Below are positions 25,738 through 34,530 of a stretch of DNA of 64,000 bases, piece by piece. Position numbers and translations under genes: made by a program. The notes beneath the pieces are model-generated. The model saw only the letters and a list, made by a program, of their open reading frames with translations. It made no database searches and was not told where the DNA came from. Position 1 is the stretch's first letter. Every line of letters begins with the position of its first letter. The DNA comes from Butyrivibrio sp. NC2002. Lineage in GTDB: Bacteria; Bacillota; Clostridia; Lachnospirales; Lachnospiraceae. The stretch is from positions 82,250 through 146,249 of the forward strand of contig NZ_KL370882.1 in assembly GCF_000702265.1 (NCBI RefSeq), read 5' to 3'.

Positions 25738-27135
25738 TTATTCTGCTGCAATAGCATCTTCGATGATCTTCTGAGCATTTTCACATGCTGTTGCCATTGC
25801 TGCTTCATCTTCGGGATTCTGCCATGCATCAAGGAATGCACCCTGCTGCTGAAGAGCATCTTCCCAAACAGTTGTGTTTCTTGTGTAAGGACGGAAGTAC
25901 AGATCGCCTTCTTCTTCAGCTCTAACGAATGCTGATACATCCATTCCTTCGAATGCATTTGAGAAATCCTCAGAAACACCCTTCATACCACCCATTGTTA
26001 CACCAAGCTGTGCCTGCTTTTTCTGACCTGCTTCTGAGCAGAAGTAAGCAATAAGATCATAGCAAGCCTGAGGATCAGCTACATTAGCATTTGCTGCCCA
26101 ACCAAGTCCATTGTATGCAGAGAATCTCTCTCCCTTATCGCATGAACCGTTTCCGTTTGTGTCAGCATAAGGAAGCATAGCCCATGCATAATCTGCATGA
26201 TTTTCTGCTGTATAGAATGAGTTGATCATCCATGAACCCTGTGTGATCATACCAACCTTGCCAGACTGGAAGAGTGAATCTGTACCTGTCTCAGCAACTA
26301 CTGACTGAGGAGCACCTACTGTAAGGAGTTTTCTCATCATCTCCATACCTGCCTTACCTTCGTCAGAACCGATTGTTGTTCCCTTATGGTCATCTGTGAT
26401 AACCTGAGCACCGTAATCATAAACGAGGTTGTACCAGCCATCCTGGTTGTTTGATGTGTTCATTGCCATGCCATAGATATCGCCATTTGAACCCTCTGTT
26501 ATCTTCTTTGCAGCTTCGTACATGTCTTCCCATGTCCACTCGTCTGTAGGATAATCTACACCGTACTCATCAAAGATAGCCTTGTTATAAAGAAGTGCTA
26601 TTGTGTCATGATCCTTGGGAAGTGCATACTGCTTACCGTTGCTGTTATAAAGATCCCAAACTCCTTCATAGTAATTTGCCTTATCTATTGAAGGATCATT
26701 AGCTATATAATCTGTCAGATCAAGAAGAATTTCATTCTCCATATACATCTGTGCTGTATTTGAATGCATCCAGAAAACATCGGGCATCTCTCCGCCTGAA
26801 GCACCTGCTTCGAGAAGTGTCCAATAGTTATCCCAGTCGATAACTTCTATATTGACTTTTACGCCTGATGTAGCTGTCCAATCGTCAGCAATCTCCTGAA
26901 GACCTGCCTGCTGGTTTGAATCCCAGATGTTAATTGTGATCGAATCTACTGAATAGCTTTTGTCAGAATTTGCTGTATCAGCTGCCTCAGCATCAGTACT
27001 CTCCGTACTCTCAGCACTCTCTGCCTGTGTCTGCTCAGAAGCAGGAGCTGCTGAATCACTTGCTGCGCCTCCGCATCCTACAAGACCTGCTGTCATCATG
27101 GTGCTAAGTACCAGTGAAACTAATCTCTTTTTCAT
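25738..27135 (-). CDS. msmE: Sugar-binding lipoprotein, MsmE type
   Basis: 465 residues. Signal MKKRLVSLVLSTMMTAG with lipobox LVGC, a Ser/Ala/Glu linker rich in SAESTESTD, then a family 1 binding protein: SITINIWDSNQQAGLQEIAD, PDVFWMHSNTAQMYMENE, YALPKDHDTIALLYNKAIFD, FQSGKVGMITQGSWMINSF and LGWAANANVADPQACYDLI. First gene of the alpha-galactoside unit and the most likely dominant product of the operon. Its promoter faces the divergent AraC gene 134 nt away, which is probably its activator. Confidence 0.85.
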   Translation of the reverse strand: MKKRLVSLVLSTMMTAGLVGCGGAASDSAAPASEQTQAESAESTESTDAEAADTANSDKSYSVDSITINIWDSNQQAGLQEIADDWTATSGVKVNIEVIDWDNYWTLLEAGASGGEMPDVFWMHSNTAQMYMENEILLDLTDYIANDPSIDKANYYEGVWDLYNSNGKQYALPKDHDTIALLYNKAIFDEYGVDYPTDEWTWEDMYEAAKKITEGSNGDIYGMAMNTSNNQDGWYNLVYDYGAQVITDDHKGTTIGSDEGKAGMEMMRKLLTVGAPQSVVAETGTDSLFQSGKVGMITQGSWMINSFYTAENHADYAWAMLPYADTNGNGSCDKGERFSAYNGLGWAANANVADPQACYDLIAYFCSEAGQKKQAQLGVTMGGMKGVSEDFSNAFEGMDVSAFVRAEEEGDLYFRPYTRNTTVWEDALQQQGAFLDAWQNPEDEAAMATACENAQKIIEDAIAAE

Positions 27136-27268
27136 TTTTTCCCTCCTATTTGAAACTTAACTGCTACTTTGTCTATGTCCTTTAGACAATCATAATTATA
27201 GATATTCAAAAACACGTTTTGTATGTTATTATGTTACTAGAATTTGTCATTTTGTGAGGTTGAGGTAG

Positions 27269-28117
27269 ATGAATATTAAAGAAGGCGGCGTCGGCTTTGA
27301 CTTTTGCGTTTTCGAAGATTACGATTCAAGCGCTGATGCAAGACTTTACGAGATTGGAAACTATAGTTGCGAGCCCGGTTATTCTTACGGGCCCATAATA
27401 CGTCCCAGGGCAATTATTCATTATGTGATATCAGGAAAAGGCAAATTATATATTGGAAATAAGATATTTAAGGTACATGAAAACCAGATTTTTTATATAC
27501 CGCAGGATGTTTCCGCCTACTATGAAGCGGATATGGAAGATCCATGGTCCTATAAATGGATGCACATAGGTGGGGATACTCTTCATGATGTCTTAAAAGA
27601 GATAGGACTTAGTAAATCGAATCCTGTACTGGATATAAAAGAGCCTTATGACAGCTCTTTCCTTTCATTTGACCAGATCGTCCAGAATATTTTTGACCAT
27701 TATGAGCACGAACAGTACTGCATAGGCAAAATGTACGAACTAATTGATTATTTCAAGTCTGTATACGGAGCTCCGGATGATACAAGCGCTGAAAACCAGC
27801 AGCTAAACTACGTTCGCACAGTCATCAAATATATCCAGCTGAAATACTCAGAGCAGATCCACATGGACGACATAGCAAATACCTGCGGTCTTAACAGAAG
27901 CTACTTATCCAGGCTGTTTCATGACGCAACAGGGAAAACCATCAAAGGATACCTGCTATCATATCGCATGAAAACAGCACAAAACATGCTCAAAGCAACG
28001 CATCATCCTATAAGTTACATAAGCTCAGCCGTGGGATACAACGATATCTTTACCTTTTCCAAGGCATTTAAAAAATTTGCAGGTGTAACCCCAAGTGAAT
28101 ACCGTAGAGGCGACTAG
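27269..28117 (+). CDS. AraC-family regulator of the alpha-galactoside cluster
   Basis: 282 residues. N-terminal cupin-like sugar-binding domain (IHYVISGKGKLYIGNKIF, FYIPQDVSAYYEADMEDPW, SYKWMHIGG) and C-terminal double helix-turn-helix: HMDDIANTCGLNRSYLSRLF then PISYISSAVGYNDIFTFSKA and FKKFAGVTPSEYRRGD. The domain order is that of MsmR/RafR regulators. Divergent from msmE, so it probably activates the importer and GH36 genes when galactosides are present. The last 32 nt of its gene belong to a 111-bp segment repeated behind the helicase gene. Confidence 0.88.
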   Translation: MNIKEGGVGFDFCVFEDYDSSADARLYEIGNYSCEPGYSYGPIIRPRAIIHYVISGKGKLYIGNKIFKVHENQIFYIPQDVSAYYEADMEDPWSYKWMHIGGDTLHDVLKEIGLSKSNPVLDIKEPYDSSFLSFDQIVQNIFDHYEHEQYCIGKMYELIDYFKSVYGAPDDTSAENQQLNYVRTVIKYIQLKYSEQIHMDDIANTCGLNRSYLSRLFHDATGKTIKGYLLSYRMKTAQNMLKATHHPISYISSAVGYNDIFTFSKAFKKFAGVTPSEYRRGD

Positions 28118-28196
28118 CTTTTCCGGGTGGTCCACAGGGACGGGGTTTGTGGATCAATCCGGGTGGTCCACAAACCCCGTCCCTGTGGACCATCAA
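28086..28196 (+). repeat. 111-bp direct repeat, copy 1, with long palindrome
   Basis: Covers the last codons and stop of the AraC gene and a perfect inverted repeat with 26-bp arms (28128-28153 and 28167-28192, 13-nt loop). Arm core: GTCCACAGGGACGGGG. Near-identical to 30342-30452 in the same orientation, with two mismatches seen. The stop codon of the helicase gene lies inside it. Confidence 0.85.
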
Positions 28197-30337
28197 TCCT
28201 TTAGTTTCATTCCCCTGACAAAAGCAAATGGATATGCAAAAAGTCTCTCCTCTCCGTCATCAAACAAAACGGAAAATTTATAGGGAATGTTGTCCTCATC
28301 ATATATAACCTCTAAAATAGAGCCCTCGCCAAACTTTGGCTGCACGATCCTCTGCCCGATCGTAAGGTCGGTCGGATATTCAGGCTGCGAAAAAGCTCCG
28401 GTTTTCCCTGATCTAAGGCTCTTTTTTATGGAGGCTCTTGCCTTTTTGACCTCAGCTTTGATGCTGGTTTCCTCAGCTTTTGATATGGAGGTTATTTCCT
28501 TTACAAAAGTGGACGTTTCATCGTTATAGGTGAAAATGCTAAGCCTGTTTTTGGCCCTTGTCATTCCAACGTAGAAAATCCTGCGCTCTTCCTCAAATGC
28601 GCGCTTTTCCTCGGCGCTTATCCTAAGCCCCTTAGTCGGCACTTCATCAGGAAATATCCCATCGCACACATCCATCAGATATACATCATCATATTCGAGA
28701 CCTTTGCTTGAATGGATCGTTGAAAGGATAAAATCCGAAGAATAATCCGGGACTTTATCCCTGATCATATCGCTCAGATCATCAAGCCTCTTCAAGAAAC
28801 CGTCGATAGAGTCCTCATTTTCAGCGAGCATCCTTAAGATAAACATCTTATTTTCATCCAAATGGTTATTTTCCAGATACTCACCGTAGCCCATGTAGTT
28901 TTCAAGCCGCAAAAGTGCCTTATATGGCGTTTCGTGGCGCATATTTGATAGATGAGTGCGAAGAGATCTGCATTTTTGCTTTACTCTGGCGCCTAGCATC
29001 TCGGTTTCCTCCACCGCATCAAGGATGCTCATATTGCTGTTTGCAGCCATCCTGCACAACATCTCTGCCTCTGATTTTTTCAGATATGTTCCGCACTTAA
29101 AATAGATTTTCATAAACAGTTCACTATCATAAGGATCGATTAAAAATCTAAGAAAGCTTACCACATCCATGACAACCCTGTGCGTGAAAAATGCCATATC
29201 CGTGCTTTTTATCCTATAGGGAATCCCCTTTCTCTCAAGAATATCTATCAAAGGAAGTATGCTCTCATTATCCCTGTATAGAACTGCCGTCTGATCTACT
29301 ACCGTTTCTGCCACCTTGCAAAGGTAATTATACTGATTTCTTCTGCTGTTTAACTGGATGTAATTGATATCCGAAGCCTTTTCCCTGCTCGCCTGCATGT
29401 GCTTGTCGTGCCTCATGGTATTATGGCGGATAAACCTGTCGGCAGCCGCAACTATATTCGCATTTGAACGATAATTTTTGTCCATGACAAGGACTTTCGC
29501 GTTGCTATGCTCCTTCTCAAAATTAAGCAGCGCCTCCGGATAAGCTGCCCTGAAGCCGTAGATACTCTGGTCTTCATCGCCTACCATGAACAAATTCCCG
29601 CTCTCTCCTGCAAGAAGCCCGATTATCATATGCTGTATCTTTGACGTATCCTGAGCTTCATCGACACAAATGTATTTATACTTATTTTTGTAAAAAGACA
29701 GAAGATCCGTTGAAGACCTTAGCATTCTGTATGCATACACCATCTGGTCATCGTAATCCATAAGATTTCTTCTTTTTAATTCGCTGTTATATGCCTCATA
29801 TATTTTATATACGTCAAAATCGGCTTCATCAGAGAGCTTATCTATCTCGTCCTTTGTCAGCATCATGTTCTTGCAGTAAGTTATCAGTGTCCTTACGTTC
29901 TTGATGTCACTTTCTGTCGGATATTCCTGAAAAATCCTCACATAATTCTCAGTGAGGATCTTACCGATAAGCTTCTCATCAGTTACAAGTTCAAACGCAT
30001 TTTTCCCAATGATGCGCCCGTAATGCGCGATTATCTTTGCACATATTCCGTTTATTGTCCTGAATTCAAGGGCATAGGAAAAATCTCTGCCAAATATCTT
30101 TTCAAATCTCGCGGACATATCCTTGGTAGCAGCAACCGTGTATGTAAGCGTGAGTATATCCCCCGGATCAATTCCCCTGCAATAAAGCATATACCCCAGC
30201 CTGTTTACCAACACTGTAGTCTTGCCGCTCCCCGGAACAGCAAGCAATAGTACCGGTCCATCAACAGTCTTTACAGCATCCAGCTGGCTGTCGCTTAAGT
30301 TCTTTAAATATTTTTCATAAAAATCATTATCAGTCAT
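28193..30337 (-). CDS. UvrD/Rep-family ATP-dependent helicase
   Basis: 714 residues, superfamily 1A. Q-motif and Walker A in LSDSQLDAVKTVDGP and AVPGSGKTTVLVNRL; motif Ia GDILTLTYTVAA; motif II YICVDEAQDTSKIQ; motif III VGDEDQSIYGFRAAYPE; motif IV VLVMDKNYRSN; motif V STIHSSKGLEYDDVYLMDVC; motif VI RRIFYVGMTRAKNRL. A Tudor-like tail follows (GQRIVQPKFGEGSILEVIYD), as in PcrA/UvrD. No nuclease domain, and no partner gene that would suggest RecBCD-like or defence use. Its start lies just beyond the duplicated araC tail with only a weak ribosome site, and its stop falls in the other repeat copy. It unwinds DNA 3' to 5' in repair. Confidence 0.92.
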   Translation of the reverse strand: MTDNDFYEKYLKNLSDSQLDAVKTVDGPVLLLAVPGSGKTTVLVNRLGYMLYCRGIDPGDILTLTYTVAATKDMSARFEKIFGRDFSYALEFRTINGICAKIIAHYGRIIGKNAFELVTDEKLIGKILTENYVRIFQEYPTESDIKNVRTLITYCKNMMLTKDEIDKLSDEADFDVYKIYEAYNSELKRRNLMDYDDQMVYAYRMLRSSTDLLSFYKNKYKYICVDEAQDTSKIQHMIIGLLAGESGNLFMVGDEDQSIYGFRAAYPEALLNFEKEHSNAKVLVMDKNYRSNANIVAAADRFIRHNTMRHDKHMQASREKASDINYIQLNSRRNQYNYLCKVAETVVDQTAVLYRDNESILPLIDILERKGIPYRIKSTDMAFFTHRVVMDVVSFLRFLIDPYDSELFMKIYFKCGTYLKKSEAEMLCRMAANSNMSILDAVEETEMLGARVKQKCRSLRTHLSNMRHETPYKALLRLENYMGYGEYLENNHLDENKMFILRMLAENEDSIDGFLKRLDDLSDMIRDKVPDYSSDFILSTIHSSKGLEYDDVYLMDVCDGIFPDEVPTKGLRISAEEKRAFEEERRIFYVGMTRAKNRLSIFTYNDETSTFVKEITSISKAEETSIKAEVKKARASIKKSLRSGKTGAFSQPEYPTDLTIGQRIVQPKFGEGSILEVIYDEDNIPYKFSVLFDDGEERLFAYPFAFVRGMKLKD

Positions 30338-30341
30338 AACC

Positions 30342-30452
30342 TAACCCCAAGTGAATACCGTAAAGGCGACTAGCTTTTCCGAGTGGTCCACAGGGACGGG
30401 GTTTGTGGATCAATCCGGGTGGTCCACAAACCCCGTCCCTGTGGACCATCAA
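30342..30452 (+). repeat. 111-bp direct repeat, copy 2
   Basis: Second copy of the segment at 28086-28196: the last codons of the AraC gene (one G-to-A change), its TAG, and the palindrome with 26-bp arms (about 30384-30409 and 30423-30448; one further G-to-A change just before it). Here the araC tail has no gene body in front of it. It lies between the start of the helicase gene and the 3' part of the antiporter gene, whose last 23 or so codons read through it. Confidence 0.85.
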
Positions 30453-31743
30453 ATAAAATGGCTAGGATAAGGAATATTGCCAAAATAAGCGGATATATGA
30501 GGTAGGGAGCGATCTTGATACTTGTTATCCCTGCTATACCCGATGCTATAAGGAGCTGTGCTCCATATGGTATCATTCCCTGAACTATGCAGGAGCTGAT
30601 ATCCAGTATTGAAGCGACTTTCTTTGGCTCGACACCGTATTCATCACTTATATCTTTTGCAATTGGCGCTGCAACTACGATCGCTACGGTATTATTAGCT
30701 GTAGCAATATCCATAAAGCCAGTAAGGAAAGCAATTCCTGCCATCGCTCCACTCTTTGAATTTGCATTTTTTCTGATCAGATCAAGGATAGCCTCAAATC
30801 CGCCATTTTCCTTTATAAGCGCTGTCATAGATGCTACAAGTATAGTAACTATCATTGTTTCGAACATTCCGGAGATGCCTTCGCCTACAGAAGAAAGCGC
30901 CGTAACATAATCAACAGCACCTGTCAGCATGCCTACCGGTATGAACAAAGCTATACCAACCAGTAATACTACAAAAACATTCAACCCGATCAAAGACATA
31001 AAGAGCACTACAAAATAAGGCAGCGCCTGCCATTCATTAAATTCAAAATCCCCCACGGGTGCACTCTCTCCCTGCAAGGAAACTATAAGCAGTATGATAA
31101 AGGTAATAATTGCCGCAGGTACCGCAAGCTTAACATTCGTCCTGAATTTATCCTTCATTGCAACTCCCTGCGTCTTGGTCGCTGCAATTGTCGTGTCTGA
31201 TATAAACGACAAATTATCGCCAAACATCGAGCCGCCAACAACTGCCCCAATACATAGAGGCATAGAGATCCCGCTTTTTGAAGAAACCGCAACCGCTATA
31301 GGCACGATGACCGAAATCGTTCCAACGCTGGTTCCCATAGCCATCGAAATAAGACATGCTATCAGAAAAAGTCCCGGTACTTCAAGACCACTGGGTATAA
31401 CGTCCAGCATCATATTTGCAGTACTTACCGCGCCACCCGCTCCTTGAGCTATTCCGCTGAATGCCCCGGCAAGTATAAATATAAACAGCATGGTGACAAT
31501 GTTATCGTCTCCTATGCCCTCTGCACATATATGTATTTTTTCCTCAAAAGTCTTCGATCTGTTTTGGATAAGCGCAAAGATCAGAGAAATACTGAAAGCC
31601 ATAACAACGGATACTACATAAAATCCCATCTGTCCTTCCAAAGGATTGATATATTCAAAATAAATTCCATTTCCCAGATACAACACCAGGAAAATCGCTA
31701 TCGGTATAAGTGCTTTTGGATTAGATCTTTTATTAGTTGACAT
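30370..31743 (-). CDS. NhaC-type Na+/H+ antiporter with repeat-derived C-terminus
   Basis: About 457 residues from the ATG at 31743 (GGAAG 5 nt upstream; a GTG four codons earlier is the alternative). About 11 membrane segments. Motifs include LFIFILAGAFSGIAQGAGG, AMGTSVGTISVIVPIAVAVS, GAVVGGSMFGDNLSFISDTT and TGFMDIATANNTVAIVVAAP, typical of the NhaC family. After the last helix (LILAIFLILAILF) the protein continues with DGPQGRGLWTTRIDPQTP to the stop; this tail is encoded entirely by the 111-bp repeat and is not native to the family, so the original C-terminus was probably replaced. Confidence 0.87.
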   Translation of the reverse strand: MSTNKRSNPKALIPIAIFLVLYLGNGIYFEYINPLEGQMGFYVVSVVMAFSISLIFALIQNRSKTFEEKIHICAEGIGDDNIVTMLFIFILAGAFSGIAQGAGGAVSTANMMLDVIPSGLEVPGLFLIACLISMAMGTSVGTISVIVPIAVAVSSKSGISMPLCIGAVVGGSMFGDNLSFISDTTIAATKTQGVAMKDKFRTNVKLAVPAAIITFIILLIVSLQGESAPVGDFEFNEWQALPYFVVLFMSLIGLNVFVVLLVGIALFIPVGMLTGAVDYVTALSSVGEGISGMFETMIVTILVASMTALIKENGGFEAILDLIRKNANSKSGAMAGIAFLTGFMDIATANNTVAIVVAAPIAKDISDEYGVEPKKVASILDISSCIVQGMIPYGAQLLIASGIAGITSIKIAPYLIYPLILAIFLILAILFDGPQGRGLWTTRIDPQTPSLWTTRKS

Positions 31744-31805
31744 TTTAACTTCCACTTTCTATTTTATTGCATCTAATCATGATACCATATTTGCGCAATA
31801 AAAAG

Positions 31806-31843
31806 GAGTTGTGAAAAAATGAGAAATCATTTTTTCACAACTC
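31806..31843 (-). terminator. Perfect 17-bp hairpin with GAAA/TTTC loop
   Basis: GAGTTGTGAAAAAATGA pairs perfectly with TCATTTTTTCACAACTC around a 4-nt loop. On the minus strand it is followed by CTTTTTATTG. It lies 160 nt past the kinase-like gene and probably ends that transcript. Confidence 0.75.
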
Positions 31844-32006
31844 TTGCGCGCTACTCCTACAGGATAGACATTTTTTATGAAGGAAATAATCATTTTTTTG
31901 AACCAGTTAGTTCATGTATAGTTTTACAGCATTACATAATTGCTACTTTTTAATTGTATTTCCGGTATTGCCATCTCTTTTATAGATATTGATCGATATC
32001 CGATTC

Positions 32007-34253
32007 TTATTTATGAAAGTTTTTATTAAGCTGTTCAATTGTATGTTTGTTTATTCTTGTAGGTTTATGTACAGGCCTTTTGCTGCTTGTATTTATTGTG
32101 TTCTTATTAGTATTTATAATGCTGTTTGCCTCATCAAATGAAAGTGACTTAACGAAACCTGAAGGCTTTGGATATCTGGGTGCAGTATATTTACTCATTT
32201 CAATTGCCCAGTCTTTTCTGTTCACTCCCATAGGACTTTTTGCATCTGCATGAGTTTTGGCATATTCTGCTGAAGCATTTCGAAGCTGCCTGTAAAGTGC
32301 GTCAAGATCAGCCGCATCTTCCTTTGACAAAGTACTTTTTTCCTTATATGTCTCATTTAACTGTTTTAGCTTCGCCATGGTTGCTTTAAGGGAATTATTC
32401 ATCCACTTGAAGCCGCCCCTATTGATATGTCCCGTCTTCTTATTATTATGTAAATCTTCATGTATATTTTTTAGCTTATTGTATTGAGCTGCCAAATCCT
32501 TAACATAAATTGGCTCTTCATCATTTTGCACACCTATTTTAAGAGATGCACTTCCCCGATTATATTTCACAGTTTTTTTGTTTAAGTCAGGCTCAATACT
32601 GTCTAGCTTCTCAAGGTCTGCTATTCTTTCAAAATGATTCTCCCGTGATCCCATTGTTTCTGCATTTGATCTGAGAAAATCATAGTTGTTATTAAGTGCT
32701 TTAAATTCTTCATCTTCTATAACAGCTATTCGTTTATTATTAATGCAATTTTGCATTTCAACGGTTCTTTCCCAGCAGCTATTTATTACTTCTTCTGAAA
32801 AGTTTAAGTCCTTGAGTATAATCGAAAGCTGCTCTTTTGAAAGTTTTGATACAGATTCTGCAGTAGCTTTTCTGATAACCTTCATGTCATTAGGCAATGT
32901 GAAGTATCCTTTAGTTCTCTTTGACAGACTCTCTGTATTGGTAACTCCAAACGTCCTGTCATTATCAATACCTTTTATGCCTGCAAGCTTCCATTCCCCA
33001 TCAATTTTCTTCATATCATATATGATATTGCCATCATGGCGGTCTGTGTTTCCGCAAATAAAATCAAGGACCTGCATATCGGATATCTGCATTTTTATTT
33101 TAGGATCATTTAGCAGACCGGGATGCTTTGATATTTCATATAGTGGATCATTATATCTTAAATTGCGTGAGTCCCTTCCCCGGGCTGTTTCCTGAAATAC
33201 ACCGGTTCTCTTTACTCCGTCTTTGTCAGTGATCGTTACTCTCTCTGCTTTTGCAACGACATCCTGTACTCCAAGAATCTCTGCAATTCTGGATACACCT
33301 ACATTTCTGTTTGGTATGTTTTCATCAAACGGGATATTTTCGATGTTCTTGTTTATATATCTTTCCCTGCCAAGACCTGATGCATCCTCTATAAAGTCAA
33401 TAAATGCCTGCCTGGAATCTGCATCCTTATTTATTTTCCCAAATGTCTCTTGGTAGTCAGGCCCATAAAGTATTTTTATATATCCTTCATAATACCTTTT
33501 AAAATTCACTTCATCATCAGCACTAAGTTCAGGTTTTTCACCACCATTTTTCTTGTTGTCCAAACTACCTCTGATAAAATGTAAATCATTAGCCAGACTC
33601 TGTAATTTTCCCTTTTTAATATCGCCATCTTTATCTACAAAACTATCAAAGATAGCTTTTAAACCATCACTTTTACCTGCATATGCACCTTTAAGATAGT
33701 TAAATAGATTTTCATCTGACAAAACAGTATAGTCTTCGGTAAAGAATCCCTGATAATTTCCTGCCTCGGTGCTTACTTCAATCGGGATTCTTGTACTGGA
33801 TAGTGCGCCGACAACTTCAAGGTCTTTTGTTTCAGTCTCCAGCGTAACTTCTGTTATTCTGGCATTTTCAATTATCTTGGGCAAAGTTACTTTATCATAG
33901 GATTGTATATTCTGTAATTCAAGAATATCATTTCTTAGGATCTTCTCTATAGCCAGAACACTCTGCAATCTGGCAGTACCATAGCCGCTATGCCTGCTTG
34001 TACCTTTTCCTGATGTGTATTGCTCGCATAGGCGCAGAGCATCGCCATATATCTTCTTTATTTCTTCAATATCTTTTGAGCCAAGTACAGGATAATTATC
34101 ACCGCTCTTTTCATAGTATCTGTTTATACATTCAGAGAGCTCATTTAATTTACGCTCCATCCTTTGATATTTGCCGGATTTTCCGTAACCGAATGAAGCA
34201 TTTTCCAGATCTTTTATTGCGTTATTTAATTTAGGATTCTTTGTTGTCGGCAT
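32007..34253 (-). CDS. Large protein with PI3K/HipA-like kinase signature and duplicated helical modules
   Basis: 748 residues, no signal peptide or membrane segment. The central part carries a kinase-type catalytic set: VLDFICGNTDRHDGNIIYD (Asp404, His406, Asn409) and, 20 residues on, GIKGIDNDRTFG (Asp430/432 as the metal-binding Asp). This D-R-H-x-x-N plus D-x-x-F-G layout is that of atypical kinases of the PI3K/PI4K, actin-fragmin kinase and HipA type. A possible N-lobe lies at 150-175 (GALSSTRIPIEVSTEAGNYQ, then GFF). The N-terminal helical region (about 26-97) and the C-terminal one (about 613-680) look like copies of each other. Ribosome site AGGGGG is 9 nt before the ATG. The function is unknown; an effector or regulatory kinase is an inference. 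Confidence 0.6.
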   Translation of the reverse strand: MPTTKNPKLNNAIKDLENASFGYGKSGKYQRMERKLNELSECINRYYEKSGDNYPVLGSKDIEEIKKIYGDALRLCEQYTSGKGTSRHSGYGTARLQSVLAIEKILRNDILELQNIQSYDKVTLPKIIENARITEVTLETETKDLEVVGALSSTRIPIEVSTEAGNYQGFFTEDYTVLSDENLFNYLKGAYAGKSDGLKAIFDSFVDKDGDIKKGKLQSLANDLHFIRGSLDNKKNGGEKPELSADDEVNFKRYYEGYIKILYGPDYQETFGKINKDADSRQAFIDFIEDASGLGRERYINKNIENIPFDENIPNRNVGVSRIAEILGVQDVVAKAERVTITDKDGVKRTGVFQETARGRDSRNLRYNDPLYEISKHPGLLNDPKIKMQISDMQVLDFICGNTDRHDGNIIYDMKKIDGEWKLAGIKGIDNDRTFGVTNTESLSKRTKGYFTLPNDMKVIRKATAESVSKLSKEQLSIILKDLNFSEEVINSCWERTVEMQNCINNKRIAVIEDEEFKALNNNYDFLRSNAETMGSRENHFERIADLEKLDSIEPDLNKKTVKYNRGSASLKIGVQNDEEPIYVKDLAAQYNKLKNIHEDLHNNKKTGHINRGGFKWMNNSLKATMAKLKQLNETYKEKSTLSKEDAADLDALYRQLRNASAEYAKTHADAKSPMGVNRKDWAIEMSKYTAPRYPKPSGFVKSLSFDEANSIINTNKNTINTSSKRPVHKPTRINKHTIEQLNKNFHK

Positions 34254-34268
34254 AAGCTTTTCCCCCTA

Positions 34269-34530
34269 TTAAAGCTCTTTACCAGTTACTTTAACTTTTT
34301 TAATAATCGATGATAAACTCTTTTTCTTATTCTGCTTCTTAATATTATCATTACCGATTATGGCATTTATATCAATTGCTTTTACCATTTGCATTGGCTT
34401 CTCATAGCAGGGCGGCCACATTCATTCTGGTGTACCTGCTGGAATCTTTGTGGTCACCTACATTAACTCCCCTTAAACTCTGCAAAGCATTATCAAGTTT
34501 AGAATCTCCACTTGCTACTGTTAGTGCCAT
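34269..34530 (-). pseudogene. Frameshifted small gene related to the kinase-like protein N-terminus
   Basis: First frame: ATG at 34530 with GAGGGGG 7 nt upstream, 42 codons to a TGA at 34402-34404, including SKLDNALQSLRGVNVG and SSRYTRMNVAALL. Second frame: 41 codons from an ATG at 34394, reading MQMVKAIDINAIIG and a lysine-rich end VKVTGKEL to 34269. Removing one C from GCCGCCCTGC would join them into an 87-residue protein, so a +1 frameshift is likely; two separate sORFs is the alternative, but the second has only a weak ribosome site. The first part aligns with residues 7-32 of the kinase-like protein (KL-NA-L, then YxRM). It lies 15 nt before that gene, with similar upstream sequence. Confidence 0.5.

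Noticed and set aside
28193..30337. UvrD-type helicase as part of an anti-phage system
   Set aside because: No nuclease, OLD-type ATPase, reverse transcriptase or other partner is adjacent; a repair helicase is sufficient.
32007..34253. HipA toxin
   Set aside because: The HipA N-terminal domain and a HipB partner are missing and the protein is nearly twice as long; only the kinase signature is shared.
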